DNA of 64,000 nucleotides from Gerris lacustris. Lineage: Eukaryota; Arthropoda; Insecta; Hemiptera; Gerridae. Positions 33,085-43,168 of this stretch are shown piece after piece. Numbering within the stretch: the stretch's first letter is position 1; the number at the start of each line of letters is the position of its first letter. A model generated the notes under the pieces. The model made no database searches. It was not told the origin of the DNA and worked only from the letters and a program-made list of their open reading frames with translations. The stretch is from positions 69,778,278-69,842,277 of the forward strand of contig OX578283.1 in NCBI GenBank assembly GCA_951217055.1. The letters are read 5' to 3'. The translations under genes were made by a program, and so were the position numbers.

Positions 33085-33560
33085 TAAGTTTTAACAGTAT
33101 AATAGTACATTACACGTCGAGTGCGGAAAGTAGCATTTTGCATGCGAGTGTGGAGTTTGCACCCGAGCGACAGCGAGGGTAGTAAAACCACACGAGCAAT
33201 GCAAAATGCCGTTTTCGCACGAGCTGCGAACCGTACTTTATCTACGATTGTTAGATTTAAATAATAAATACAGAAAAAATAAACTTGCTGTAGGTAAGTT
33301 CGTATCTCTCTCTTGATAAAGATGGCATTAATTCTTGAGTTGTATTTTTTGCCGAATTAATTATTTCTGGAGGAGTATTATTCTCCACGTTTTCGTCAAA
33401 GTCACTGGATTCACTCATTGTTTTTCACTAAAAACTCGATATAAACAGTTACTTTAATAAAAAGAACAGCAAATTAGTTTTGTTAAATGTAAACAAACTC
33501 GCTAATCGTGCGTAAAGCTGAAGAATTCCTCAATTTCAAATCGAGCCCTGGATAAACTCA
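33085..33560 (-). mobile_element. Repeat T copy 1: palindromic end plus coding remnant, inserted in B
   Basis: Contains two parts. At 33116-33228 there is an inverted repeat (GTCGAGTGCGGAAAGTAGCA ... GCCGTTTTCGCACGAGCTGC) with ATTTTGCAT in each arm. At 33229-33540 is a segment also present at 34905-35205. The minus strand of the second part carries a short open frame with protein-level conservation between copies (see 33257). B resumes after it, so T inserted into an existing B. Exact ends are uncertain; a target duplication is not obvious. Confidence 0.65.
33257..33418 (-). pseudogene. Truncated N-terminal fragment resembling Crypton-type tyrosine-recombinase proteins
   Basis: A 53-codon minus-strand frame begins MSESSDFDENVENNT and continues to LMPSLSRERYELTYSKF before running into AT-rich sequence and TAA. 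The second T copy (34952-35089) aligns codon by codon: ENNTRLK, NTTNELMSSLSKEKYE and LAYRKF. Many differences between the copies are conservative (R/K, D/Y, S/R). The pattern L(M/I)P-x-S-x-(R/K)-YE-x-x-Y-x-F resembles the start of the N-terminal DNA-binding domain of Crypton-type tyrosine recombinases and related host proteins in arthropods. That assignment is from recall of the family pattern. The catalytic domain is absent. Confidence 0.4.
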
Positions 33561-33582
33561 TTTAATTATACGAAGTAGGACT

Positions 33583-33619
33583 CGAGGAAGCTATGTGCCA
33601 CACTAATTGGCAGACTATT
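33583..33619 (+). mobile_element. Family B element, right end after T insertion
   Basis: CGAGGAAGCTATGTGCCACA and CTAATTGGCAGACTATT close the B copy begun at 32452. Confidence 0.8.
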
Positions 33620-33834
33620 ATATACTTTGTTTCTCTTGCTCTGATGATGCTAATAAATTTAGCGAAACGTTAGCATAAACCTTCTCATTATATTTAATTT
33701 GAAAGCATCTCGCTAACTTACCCTCTCTCTAATATATAATATAATTTAGTGACTATTGTTGTATGAATCCCCCTGTATTACCGTTCTGACTTTACTTATA
33801 AAGTGAGGTAATAATCAAGTTTTTCTTCCGAGCT

Positions 33835-34416
33835 TACCGCGAAGGTAACGGAAGCTATGTGATCGTTCAGAAGAACGAAAAAATTTTATGTCTCCGATTT
33901 CAAAAATTCCAAGACAGAAATCCCTTTCAGACATCAGGCAACATTTTTGGTTCCGTGTCTGTCTGTCGGTCTGTCGTTCAATTTTTGCGAACCAACATAT
34001 CTTAAAAACTACACGTCCAATTTTATTGAAATTTGGGTGGTAGGCCATAATTAGCCCATTGTTGGTCCCATATAAGTTTCAACCTTCTATGCCTATTTTT
34101 TTCTCTTCCACATGCGCTCAAACATACATTTATTTATACATATATCTTCAAAAGTACTTATCTGATTTGTATGAAACTTTTATAGTGTGTCGAAAGTAAC
34201 CCGCAGATAGCTACAGATTAATATGAACCATCTGCGCTCTTTAACTTTTACTAAATTGATACTTTGTGTAAAAAATCAAAAAAATTTTGACAGATTAAAA
34301 AAACGGGGAAAACAATTAAAGCAATTAGAAAATAATGGCTTGTAAAAGCATAAAATCAATAAAGTACGTGGATAGGATGTGAGGAAGCTATGTGCCACAT
34401 CAATTGGCAGTCTATT
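33835..34416 (+). mobile_element. Family B element, complete reference copy (582 bp)
   Basis: Runs from CTTCCGAGCTTACCGCGAAG to CAATTGGCAGTCTATT. Landmarks in order: GGAAGCTATGTGATCGTTC, CCAAGACAGAAATCCCTTTC, GGTTCCGTGTCTGTCTG, TTTTTGCGAACCAACATATC, CTACACGTCCAATTTTATTG, CATTGTTGGTCCCATATAAG, CTTCCACATGCGC, GTACTTATCTGATTTGTATG, CGAAAGTAACCCGCAGATAG, ATCTGCGCTCTTTAAC and AATCAATAAAGTACGTGG. The left end folds into a hairpin (CTTCCG/CGGAAG enclosing TTACC/GGTAA), and the right end into TGCCA/TGGCA. GGAAGCTATGTG occurs as a direct repeat at both ends. No frame longer than 80 codons. Class uncertain: no clear TIR or target duplication. Confidence 0.85.
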
Positions 34417-34904
34417 TTAACGACCTTTCAACTTAAATTGCAGAGTGTTATTGTTTATTTTATAATAAGTTATAAGTATAATGTAAACAAACAAATAGAA
34501 TTGTCGAATTAAAAAAAAGAGGAATATAATTTCATTAATTGAAAAAGTCAATGGTTGATTGGAATAAAGGAATTTGCAATTGATGTAAACAAATAGATGA
34601 AATCATACTGCGTGTCACTGATTCATACTTTGCTACTTTAATTCAATTATTTCCGAGAGGGGTTTTCAACACGGAGTTAAGACAAAAGTAGGTTCAGGGA
34701 CAATGTTCACGTTCATGGACACTGAAAAGAATGGACTGGCTTGTAAATCGAAAACGTCTCACTCGAGTGGCTTCTTAAAATAGACATTTGTTCACTTAAG
34801 ATAAGACTTAGCACTTCATTGTTTACTTGTATCGATGCTTAGTCTCTCTTCGGCATAAACCTTGATTTACAAAGATAAAATTTCACTAATATCCATCTTA
34901 AAAA
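34417..34904. other. Interval without recognised feature
   Basis: Mixed AT-rich DNA between B and T. GTGTCACTGATTCATAC and CACGTTCATGGACAC lie in more complex sequence, but no frame is convincing. Confidence 0.4.
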
Positions 34905-35250
34905 TATTATCTATGATTGTTAGATTTAAATAATAAATACAGAAAAAAAATAAACTTCCTGTATGCAAGTTCGTATTTCTCTTTTGATAAAGATGACATT
35001 AATTCATTAGTTGTATTTTGTGTCAAACTAATTATTTTGAGACGCGTATTATTCTCCTCATATTCGTCATAATCTGTTAAATCACTAATTGATTTTCACA
35101 AAAAAACTCGATATAAAACAGTTACTTTTATTAAACAAACAGCAAATTAGTCTTGTTAAATGTAAACAAACTGGCTAATCGTGCGTAAAGCTGAAGAATT
35201 CTTTTTTACCACCCTAGGGCGGTAAAGAAGAGGAATTCTTCAGAACTATG
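34905..35250 (-). mobile_element. Repeat T copy 2 with terminal hairpin
   Basis: Matches 33229-33540 in the same orientation and adds at its right end a strong hairpin at 35196-35242: CTGAAGAATTC...TTTTTTACC, then CCTAGGG, then GGTAAAGAA...GAATTCTTCAG. Copy 1 ends near GCTGAAGAATTCC at the same point, so the hairpin marks the element's terminus. Confidence 0.7.
34952..35089 (-). pseudogene. Second copy of the recombinase-like N-terminal fragment
   Basis: Aligns to the 33257-33418 frame over 46 codons without indels. The start codon is ATT here (ISDLTDYDEYEENNT), so it is not translatable from that position. It ends in the conserved ELMSSLSKEKYELAYRKF before a T-run length difference shifts the frame. 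The conserved acidic start followed by S-x-(S)-x-(K/R)-YE suggests past purifying selection on a protein rather than random drift. Confidence 0.4.
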
Positions 35251-35724
35251 AGACGCGCATGCGCAATGAATACAAGTACGTAAAGAATCACTTTCTACGC
35301 ATCTAAACAGAGATACAATGTTTATATTTCGTAACAAGCTTAGATAAAATATATATTATTAACTTTGATTACAGTACTAAATTAATTGCCACCTTTCTAG
35401 CGTTTGTAGATTTATACTTTACGCAATAAAAATTCCAATTGTTATATCAATAAATTTCACGCTTATTGAATTTACAAGATTTCATTTTTGTTTGTAATTT
35501 ATTTCGATAGACACTACATATTATAAAATATAGTAGACTGTGGATTATCCGAACGTGAGTTATCTGAACTTTCAATTATCTGCTCTGACTTCATCGGAAA
35601 AAAAAATCAAAAGCCACTGCGCTTAATTAATTCTTAAAAAGATCTTTGTTTGCTGATTCATTCAATTTGACAAACTTTTATTTAACTTGCAATGTTTGTA
35701 TTTATTATGTATGTATGTATGTAT

Positions 35725-35985
35725 GTCCGGGTCAAATCTTGCAACTGAATTTTAAAGCAGTTATCCTCAACCGACTGAATTAAAATGTTGCATACACGTT
35801 TAGTCTAGATGACAATGCATGGTTAGCTAAGTGACGTCATTCTAAATCCAATATGGCGGGCAGCCCAAGATGGCGGACTAGTTATTTTTTTAAGCACGCC
35901 CATGATAGGGGTATCAAATAAAAGGGCTTGCTGAGAAGAATACGAATAAAAGCTTATTTTTAAAAATATATTTATATAATCAACT
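35725..35985 (+). repeat. Repeat H, plus-strand copy
   Basis: Starts in a TATG microsatellite, then GTCAAATCTTGCAACTGAAT, TTATCCTCAACCGACTGAAT, GTGACGTCATTCTAAATCCA, ATATGGCGGGCAGCC, CAAGATGGCGGACTAG, GATAGGGGTATCAAATAAAA and GAATACGAATAAAAGCTTAT. The inverse copy is at 8155-8400. The first block TCAAATCTTGCAA also resembles repeat G. Confidence 0.8.
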
Positions 35986-35990
35986 TATTT

Positions 35991-36470
35991 GTTTCCGAAG
36001 GTAAGGGAAGCTATGTGATCGTTCTGAAGAACGAAAATATTTTAAGTCTCCTAACCAATCCTTTTAAGTTTGCTAACCAACATATCTTAAGATTTCAATG
36101 AAATTTGTATGGTAGGTCATAATTAGCTCTTTGTTGGTCCCATATAAGTTTCAATCTTCTGTGCTCATTCGTTTCTCTTCCACATGCGCACAAACATACA
36201 TTTATATACATCTATAGCTTCAAAAGTACAAATCTGATTTGTATGAAACTTTTATAGTTTATCGAAAGTAAGCCGCAGATAAACCCAGATCAATTTGAAT
36301 CGTCTGCGCTCTTTTAACTTTTGCTAAATTGATACTTTAATTCGTGTAAAAAATCAAAACAATTTTGTCAGATTAAAAAAAAAGAGGGGGAAATTAAACA
36401 AATTAGAGAATAATGGCTTGTAAAAGTATAAAATCAATAAATTACTTGAGAGGATGTGCAACACCAATTT
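35991..36470 (+). mobile_element. Family B element with an internal deletion
   Basis: TTTCCGAAGGTAAGGGAAGC starts inside the hairpin. A deletion removes the GACAGAAATCC...TCCGTGTCTG region (CTCCTAACCAATCC joins directly to TTTGCTAACCAACATATC). It ends AGAGGATGTGCAACACCAAT, lacking the GGAAGCTATGTG right end, and the next base begins family A. Confidence 0.85.
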
Positions 36471-36474
36471 TTAC

Positions 36475-37087
36475 TTTCTCATATATAAAGAGAAAATATT
36501 GTGATGGCACGAAAATTCCATTTTGAGATTTTGATGGATTTACACGTTTTGAGGTCCCCTGAGTCCAAAAAAGTGGTTTTTAAAAAATGTCTGTCTGTCG
36601 TCTGTGCAGACGCCTGAAGCCTAAACTACTGGGCCGATTTTGAAGAAATTTGGCATACATGTTCAGAAAAATCATACCCCGAGGCGAAATCGAGAAATGA
36701 ATTTTAGCTCCAAATTTAGGGGCGCTACCCCCCAAAAACTCTGAAAAAACGTGAAAAGAAATTATTTCTCGAAAACGGTTCCGACGATTTTGATTAAAAA
36801 AATTCTAAAATATAGTCCATTTCAATACGAATCCAACGATATAAGCCGTTTTCCCGGGAAAAATCTAGTTCCTGAGAAAAAAAGCTTAAAACGCGGGCCG
36901 AGAGAGCCCCCCCCCCCCCCCCGGGGGGTTCGATTCCCCGCCCGGGAGAAGTTATTTTTATGATAAATTTTAATGAAATGCTCAAGAATAATTAAATTTA
37001 CATACGAAATCTAATAAATGGAAAACACTGGGCTAAATAATTATGAACTCGTATATGAGAAAGTTTGTCTGAGTTGTCTCGGACCGA
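36475..37087 (+). mobile_element. Family A element, full length
   Basis: From TTTCTCATATATAAAGAG to GTCTCGGACCGA. Landmarks: GTGATGGCACGAAAATTCCA, CCTGAGTCCAAAAAAG, GTCTGTGCAGACGCCTG, CTAAACTACTGGGCCGATTT, GGGGCGCTACCCCCC, CGAAAACGGTTCCGACG, AAGCCGTTTTCCCGGGAAAA and GGGTTCGATTCCCCGCCCGG, then CTCGTATATGAGAAAG. A C run at about 36909-36922 sits just before the B-box. It abuts the truncated B end, so A may have inserted there. Confidence 0.9.
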
Positions 37088-37206
37088 TATTTTAGTAAAA
37101 CCAACAGTGACACCGCTATGAAGTGTTAATCGTCGCTAAAACTATTAAAGTGCACCTAAACGTTTAATATAGAGAAAACAATTTTTCACCAATTAGCAGT
37201 CTATTT
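37088..37206 (+). repeat. Fragments: CACCGCTATGAAGTG segment and a B right-end remnant
   Basis: AGTAAAACCAACAGTGACAC and CGCTATGAAGTGTTAA invert the 8690-8745 segment. CACCAATTAGCAGTCTATTT resembles the B right end. Confidence 0.5.
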
Positions 37207-38236
37207 TGGCAGAAAACTTATCTGTTCATCTCCTTAAGTTATATATGTCTCGTAACAAAACACATCGGTTAAATCAACCGATGTTGTATTTTGTTAAAAT
37301 CTCAAAACAACACTTACATCTCTTTCTTTTAAAAAAAAAAACTGTTTTACTGATGATAGTCACCTCCGTAAATCTTACCACATAAAACTGTAACATATAA
37401 ATAATAAAATCTATGACCCTGATATTTGCAGTGACAAGTTTTTCAAGTACAAAGTTGTTAGCTGTACTTGTATATAAAAACTTTACAAGGAATTGTAATG
37501 TTTTGTGACATTGATATTCTTATAGTTTCAAACTGATCGGTACTGGTCCGATACATTATTTTACATTTTTTTCCTTTTAGGGATTTATTCGCAAATCGTT
37601 TTGAATTGTGATTGATTTCAAATCGATAATAAGGTCAAGTCCTTATTCCTTCTCTTGTGATTTATTCCGAAATTTACAATATAAAAAGTATTTTTTTGAA
37701 TTTTTACATAGTCACCTGAGACATTTAGCTATCTTGGATCTCACAAGAGCTCTTTGCAATTCAGAAAAATCAACTATAACCTATCGAGTTTTGGCATCTA
37801 GGTCTCGGAAACACCGCAGTATCCTTGACAGAGAGAATACAACTCGATTGACAGTGACAAGCTGGCGAACTTTAAGCCTGGTTTGCGATGCGAATTTCGA
37901 CCTACTCTTTACTCTTACACGTGAGCAAAAGGAAAGCCTTCACCCTCTTTTAAACTTTACCGCTGTACTTTAAACTTTATACCCTAGAAACATTAAAATG
38001 GAAAAATTCAATACGGCTAAGGTCATAGACATTTCACTTATCGATTTCTAATGTTTTATTTTATCTTTATTTTTTTTTATAATTATTTTTATATACAACC
38101 CCAAATCATTAAGTACACTTAAATGTCATAAAGACAATTCATTTAATAATAATTATTCGAAATAAAATGTTTTATTCATCCCTACTAATAGGATATTATT
38201 AAATTTAACAATAAACATTTAATAGGATAAATTATA

Positions 38237-38239
<3 letters not shown>
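37207..38239 (+). other. Mixed interval with an unassigned 121-codon frame
   Basis: A plus-strand frame 37608-37973 (MIDFKSIIRSSPYSF ... HPLLNFTAVL) stands in somewhat less AT-rich DNA. Its residues show no domain I know, and no flanking promoter or splice sites stand out. It could be chance. CATCGGTTAAATCAACCGATG at 37263-37283 is a perfect short palindrome. Confidence 0.2.

Positions 38240-38285
<46 letters not shown>
38240..38285. repeat. (TA)n microsatellite
   Basis: Pure TA for about 45 bp. Confidence 0.95.
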
Positions 38286-38288
<3 letters not shown>

Positions 38289-38594
38289 AAAACTTTCTTT
38301 ACCTCAACGACGTTACATTTACTAAGGTATCAGAGATAAAGTCTGGTGGTTAAAAGATCACCAACAACCCAGAGGGGGGGGGGGAGGTCAAACCGCGACC
38401 TTCCTCTTGTTTTGAAGATCAAGTGTGCAAAATTACATCAAGCTCAGAAACAATCTGTAGATTTGTATAATAACAAACAGACAGACAAAATTGCAGACTG
38501 ACAGACATTCTTCTTAATACAATATATACATTTTTATATCAATTCTAATCACTAAGCACCACAAATTATTAAAGTTGTTATTATATTAAATCAA

Positions 38595-38642
38595 TAACGT
38601 AGCCACGTACGTAGATACGTACGTAACCAGCTACGTATATTA
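38595..38642. repeat. TACGTA-rich palindromic cluster
   Basis: GTAGCCACGTACGTAGATAC, GTACGTAACCAGCTACGTA contains several TACGTA units that can pair with one another. Confidence 0.6.
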
Positions 38643-38694
38643 TTGTAAATTTGCTTTGTCAAGGGGAAACTGTTTTTCCAACCGGAAACAGTCG

Positions 38695-39135
38695 TTATCA
38701 TCATCAGTACCTTAAAGAAAGGTTGCATCAAGAAGTTAGCAGATGTAAATAGACAGTGTTGTAATGTTCATATTGCGTTTTAAGGAACACAGTCATCATC
38801 AGTACATTAAAGAAAGGTAGCATCAAGAAGTTAGCAGATGTAATAGACAGGTCTGTAATGGCCATATTGCGTTTTAAGGAACACATACATCATCAGTACC
38901 TTAGACAAAGGTAGCATCAAGAAGTTAGCAGAAATAAATAGACAGTGTTGTAATGGTCATATTGCTTTTTAAGGAATTCAGTCATCATCAGAACCTTAAA
39001 GAAAAGTAGCATCAAGAAGTTAGCAGAAATAAATAGACAGTGTTGTAATGGCCATATTGCGTTTTAAGGAACACAGTCATCATCAGCATGTCTGCTAGCA
39101 TCAAAATGTTAGCAGATGTAAATAGACATATTGGC
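38695..39135 (+). repeat. 94-96 bp tandem repeat, five units
   Basis: The unit contains GTCATCATCAGTACCTTAAA, GAAAGGTAGCATCAAGAAGT, TAGCAGATGTAAATAGACAG and GGCCATATTGCGTTTTAAGG. GCATCAAGAAG starts fall at 38724, 38820, 38914, 39009 and 39098; the last unit is shorter. Confidence 0.9.
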
Positions 39136-40627
39136 CATTAAATATGGCCATATTGCGTTGTAAGCTGATTACGCCTTCATAAAGAAGCTGTTGAAAAATA
39201 TAACAGTATGATTTCCTCATTTGAAAATTAATTTAACTTCTTCAGAGGATATAGCTTAATTCTTATCACAGGCACTACCGACTTAATTGCTAAATTTTAA
39301 GGATTTGCTTCATTTATTTTTATTTTCCTATCTTTTCTTTCGTCTCCTATCTTACATACATTGGTAATATTTATTAATTGTTCATTGACATTCCTTTTTA
39401 ATATTGTCCCTTCTGTTTTGACTATTGGTAGACTTAAATCATTATTAGGCCCGTACAAAAAACGATTTTAATTTTTTAATTTAGTTAAATAACGTAAACC
39501 TATTTGTAATAAGTTGCCTATGGAATTTCTTTTATGAACGGTCTAAACATAGCTTTATCTATGTTTTATCTTCTAACTGGTATTATTATATGCAACTAAC
39601 ACAAAATTTATTTGAATTAAAAAACGTCAACGCGGTAATAAATCATTTGTTTAATTCTAACAGTAAAGAAATGTTTAAAGCTTAATAAGATATTAAATTT
39701 ATCTATTATTGAGTTATAACTTTAACTATGTAGTAAACAAAATACATGTGTTATATTTGACTGTAAACAGCTTTATGTTTCTCTTAGATAAATAATTAGC
39801 ATCTGATGTGGAATATTGCCAGCTAGAGATAAAACTTAACTTTCACTCCTTAATAAGACGTTGATAATAAAGACAATATCTTTTTTTTGTCTTTTAAGTA
39901 TGCAAATTTTGTGTTTTATGCCTTTCATATAGCACAACATCGTAAGATTTACAACCTGTATAACATTATTGCCAAGATTTTTTCTTTTCTGAAAAAAAAA
40001 GAAGGAAAAATATGTTTATTTATAAACGTATTAGAGTATAAATCTTTTTGATATCGAATCTGGAAAAAAGAAATTTAAAAATAAAAAAACATTAAAAAGG
40101 AGATATTAAGATGTATAAATCATCGAGAATTGAAAAAATAAAATACAAAGAAGAAAAAACCAGAAAAAATCGGATGCAAATTCGCATTATTTATGATTTA
40201 CTTTGATAAATAACTCGATCGTAAATTTGCAACACTGTTCTGAATTCTTTTATTTAGTTTTTTCTTGGAGAAAAAAAAAACTGAGATTAGATATAATAAG
40301 AGATGAGATATAACATATTAATGTATAATGATTATCAACATTTTGCATAAAAAAATATAATTTTTATAAAATTAACACATGACCGACCCAGAATTCAGAT
40401 CGACAGATCTGAATTTAACCTTTTTAAAAAAAACAATTATACCTCAATTGGCTATTTTTTTTATATGTAAATCTCATTTCAGTTTTAGATGTAAGTGTTT
40501 ATTATTGGATGTATTAATAAAAGTTAAATTTACATTTGAAATGTAATGTATTAAAATCAAATTGTATTATTGATTTTGAATAAAATCTTTAGTACTAATT
40601 GAGTTATGGTTGTGAACTTTATTCTTT
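39136..40627. other. Long AT-rich interval
   Basis: No repeat end, array or frame of note. CAGATCGACAGATCTG (40397-40412) is a short palindrome. Confidence 0.4.
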
Positions 40628-40790
40628 AGTGACGGAATAGTTATTTACGCAACAAGGGAGAGAAGTATGATTTCCTGCTCGAGGTTAAGTTTTCTCCTGA
40701 GGCACCGCCGAAGAAGAAAACTTCATTAGCTCTCGAGGCAGAAATACTTCGATCCATGTTGCGTATTAAATTTCATCTACGAGTGCACCA
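40628..40790 (+). repeat. Repeat D copy 3, diverged
   Basis: AATAGTTATTTACGCAACAA, CTCCTGAGGCACCGCCGAAG and GCTCTCGAGGCAG follow the D order. It has more substitutions than other copies. Confidence 0.65.
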
Positions 40791-41523
40791 TGGCTAGTAG
40801 CTATTAAGTTTGTAGATATAAAAATTTTAACTACAAATTCACGTAATTTAAACACCTTTAACAGATATTTAGTTACTTGATTTATTAAAATAACAATTTT
40901 TATACTAAATATACACGTTTTACAACAAATACTTTCAATAGTTTGTGTTTTTAATTTAAAGACTTTGTATGATAACCTAACGTAACCTTCCCAAAAAATT
41001 AGCTATAAACAGCGGAAAAACCAACATAATACTTTACTAAACGTTACTACCAACATAATCCTTAAAAAATACCTAAAAATATATCTTTTAAGTTGGAGGG
41101 AAGTAACACTTCCCGCCCTGTTATTAGCAATGTAAAGTCTACTTACAATGCAAGACGTAGATAAAAAAGTTTTCAACTGCATACAAACCATGATTCTAAA
41201 AATGGCAATTTTAAAACAAGACACGACATTGATACCAGCAAAGATCTCTATCTTGTTTAACTGGCTATGGCATGTTGTTAATATGCCATGTTGAAGTCAA
41301 TGTTGATGGTCTATGGATAAGTTGGTGGTAGAAATTTTATGTTGGTCCACAGGATGGAGTAAAATAAAGAAATCTTGATGTAGGAGACTTATTTTCACAT
41401 AATTCATTATGATAACGAGGTAGAACAATTCTTTACTTATTGTAAACTCAAAAACCTGACCCAACAAACTTGAACAAACTGCAGATTTGACAGACAACTT
41501 TGTAAAAAGTAATGTCTGTGCTA
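40791..41523. other. AT-rich interval
   Basis: Contains GGAGGGAAGTAACACTTCCC (41095) similar to the right part of the D copy at 26370. Minus-strand frames at 41003-41224 and 41297-41497 show no motif. Confidence 0.35.
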
Positions 41524-41684
41524 ATAGTTATTTATGCACCTAAGGAGTAAAGTAAGCCATTATTCCCCGAGCGAAAAAGTTAGTTCTTGAGGCGAAGCCG
41601 AAGGAACCATGGTCCCTAAATCCCGAGGCGAAGCCGAGGCAATTAGACTCTTAACAACTGTGACGTTCATCATGATTAATTAAT
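41524..41684 (+). repeat. Repeat D copy 4
   Basis: ATAGTTATTTATGCACCTAA, CATTATTCCCCGAGCG, TTGAGGCGAAGCCGAAGGAA, ATCCCGAGGCGAAGCCGAGG. Very close to copy 1 (9780). It is interrupted by the hAT MITE at 41685. Confidence 0.8.
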
Positions 41685-41811
41685 CAGTGGCGTATCTAGG
41701 GGGGGCACAGGGGGCACCTTTTCTTGTTACCACTACAAATCCCCCCCCCCCCCCAATCTAAACTGACTTAGAATGTGCCCCCTCCAGACCTAGCCGCTGG
41801 ATACGCCATTG
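41685..41811. mobile_element. hAT-type MITE with perfect 8-bp target duplication, inserted in D
   Basis: Ends CAGTGGCGTATCTAGGGG and CGCTGGATACGCCATTG are inverted with mismatches. TAATTAAT flanks both sides (41677-41684 and 41812-41819). Inner GGGGGCAC and GTGCCCCC blocks pair. Element of 127 bp, no frame. Confidence 0.95.
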
Positions 41812-41819
41812 TAATTAAT

Positions 41820-42356
41820 TCCTTAATATTCAGTATTTTATTGCAATATGCTTACTTTAATGATAGAGCCACGCGATGCCTATTAACAATAATTGTATGC
41901 AGTAGCATGATATGAAGTACTTGAAGTTGGATTTTTTTATTGAGGTAAATCTAGAAGCTAAAGGTCATTACTGAATCACTAATACCAAATTGTCTAAATT
42001 ATAAATTAACTCGGATATCTGTACAATTTTTATTTTTAATTAATAACGTTGACACACATTGTTAACCAGGCTTTATAATTAAAAATTATATTTAATGTTG
42101 AAATAATGATAATTAGATTGTAAACAAAACAATTATTTCATATAACAATGGATACCTGCCATGTGTTTGTCAAGTTATTTATTTAAAGAGTACTTATACT
42201 TGACTCGTTTGTCAAATTAATAATTACTTTTAATTATTTAGGTGATTACTACAGGTAATCATTATTTTACACCTTAATCTCTGTAGTAGTTGAAGTATGC
42301 ATAATAAATGGCGTAAAAAGTGGCGTTGCATAAAAATCCAATCCTTTAGACTTACC
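41820..42356. other. AT-rich interval
   Basis: No feature seen. Confidence 0.4.
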
Positions 42357-42364
42357 TAATAGAA

Positions 42365-42859
42365 TAGGGTTGGGACATCGATAACTAAACATCGATGTTT
42401 TCGATACATCGTCATCGAAAGAACAAACATCGATGTTGGCCAAAACATCGAAAGAAAACATCGATGTTTCTATACATCGACATAGAAAGAACAAACATCG
42501 ATGTTGGCCAAAACATCGAAAGAAAACATCGATGTTTCTATACATCGACATAGAAAGAACAAACATCGATGTTGGCCAAAACATCGAAAGAAAACATCGA
42601 TGTTTTCGATACATCGACAAATCGACATAGAAAGAACAAACATCGATGTTGGCCAAAACATCGAAAGAAAACATCGATGTTTTCGATACATTGACATCGG
42701 TCCTCCAATCTGACGAGCAAAAAAAAAAAGTCACCGGTTTGAAAGTCGATGTTTCAGGAAAACATCGATGTTGTCTGATACATCGAAAGATCAAGATCGA
42801 TCTTTTTAAGTCCGATACATCGATGTTTTCGATACATCGACATCGATGTCCCAACTCTA
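42365..42859. mobile_element. hAT-type element packed with ACATCGATGT repeats, perfect 8-bp target duplication
   Basis: Ends TAGGGTTGGGACATCGAT and ATCGATGTCCCAACTCTA are inverted. TAATAGAA flanks both sides (42357-42364 and 42860-42867). The interior is a tandem of 68-bp units (starts at 42431, 42499 and 42567; then one of 77 bp). Each unit has the palindrome ACATCGATGT twice plus GGCCAAAACATCGAAAG. A non-repeat block at 42695-42760 (GGTCCTCCAATCTGACGAGC, CACCGGTTTGAAAG) divides it. Open frames on both strands come from the repeats. TIR and target size place it in hAT; dense subterminal motif copies are typical transposase-binding sites, but their number here is unusual. Confidence 0.9.
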
Positions 42860-42867
42860 TAATAGAA

Positions 42868-43168
42868 TTTTTTTCAAGTTAACTAATGAATGTAAACATT
42901 TTTTAATATAAATTCTTGCCAAATAGAATAATTTAAAAGGGAAAATGTTCTTATTTTCTCCTCAACTATACTTTTAATAATGTTAAAAATAATATTTTCT
43001 ATAATTTCGAAAAAATTTAGCTTTAAGCGCGTGGTTAGAACTCTGATAATTGACAAGTCAATGGAAGCTATGTATTTTAAAACTTATATCTTGCTTACAT
43101 CTCCCTTTAATAAAATTAAAATTCTTATTATTGTTTTGGAAATGTTCAATATAAGTAGTGTATTTTTG
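42868..43168. other. AT-rich gap
   Basis: No feature seen. The plus-strand frame 42980-43261 runs into B and C repeats. Confidence 0.4.

Noticed and set aside
36751..36985. Proline-rich and glycine-rich frames
   Set aside because: Produced by the C run next to the family A box.
42267..42854. 195-codon minus-strand frame and overlapping frames
   Set aside because: Read-through of CATCGATG repeats in a hAT-type element; no protein motif.
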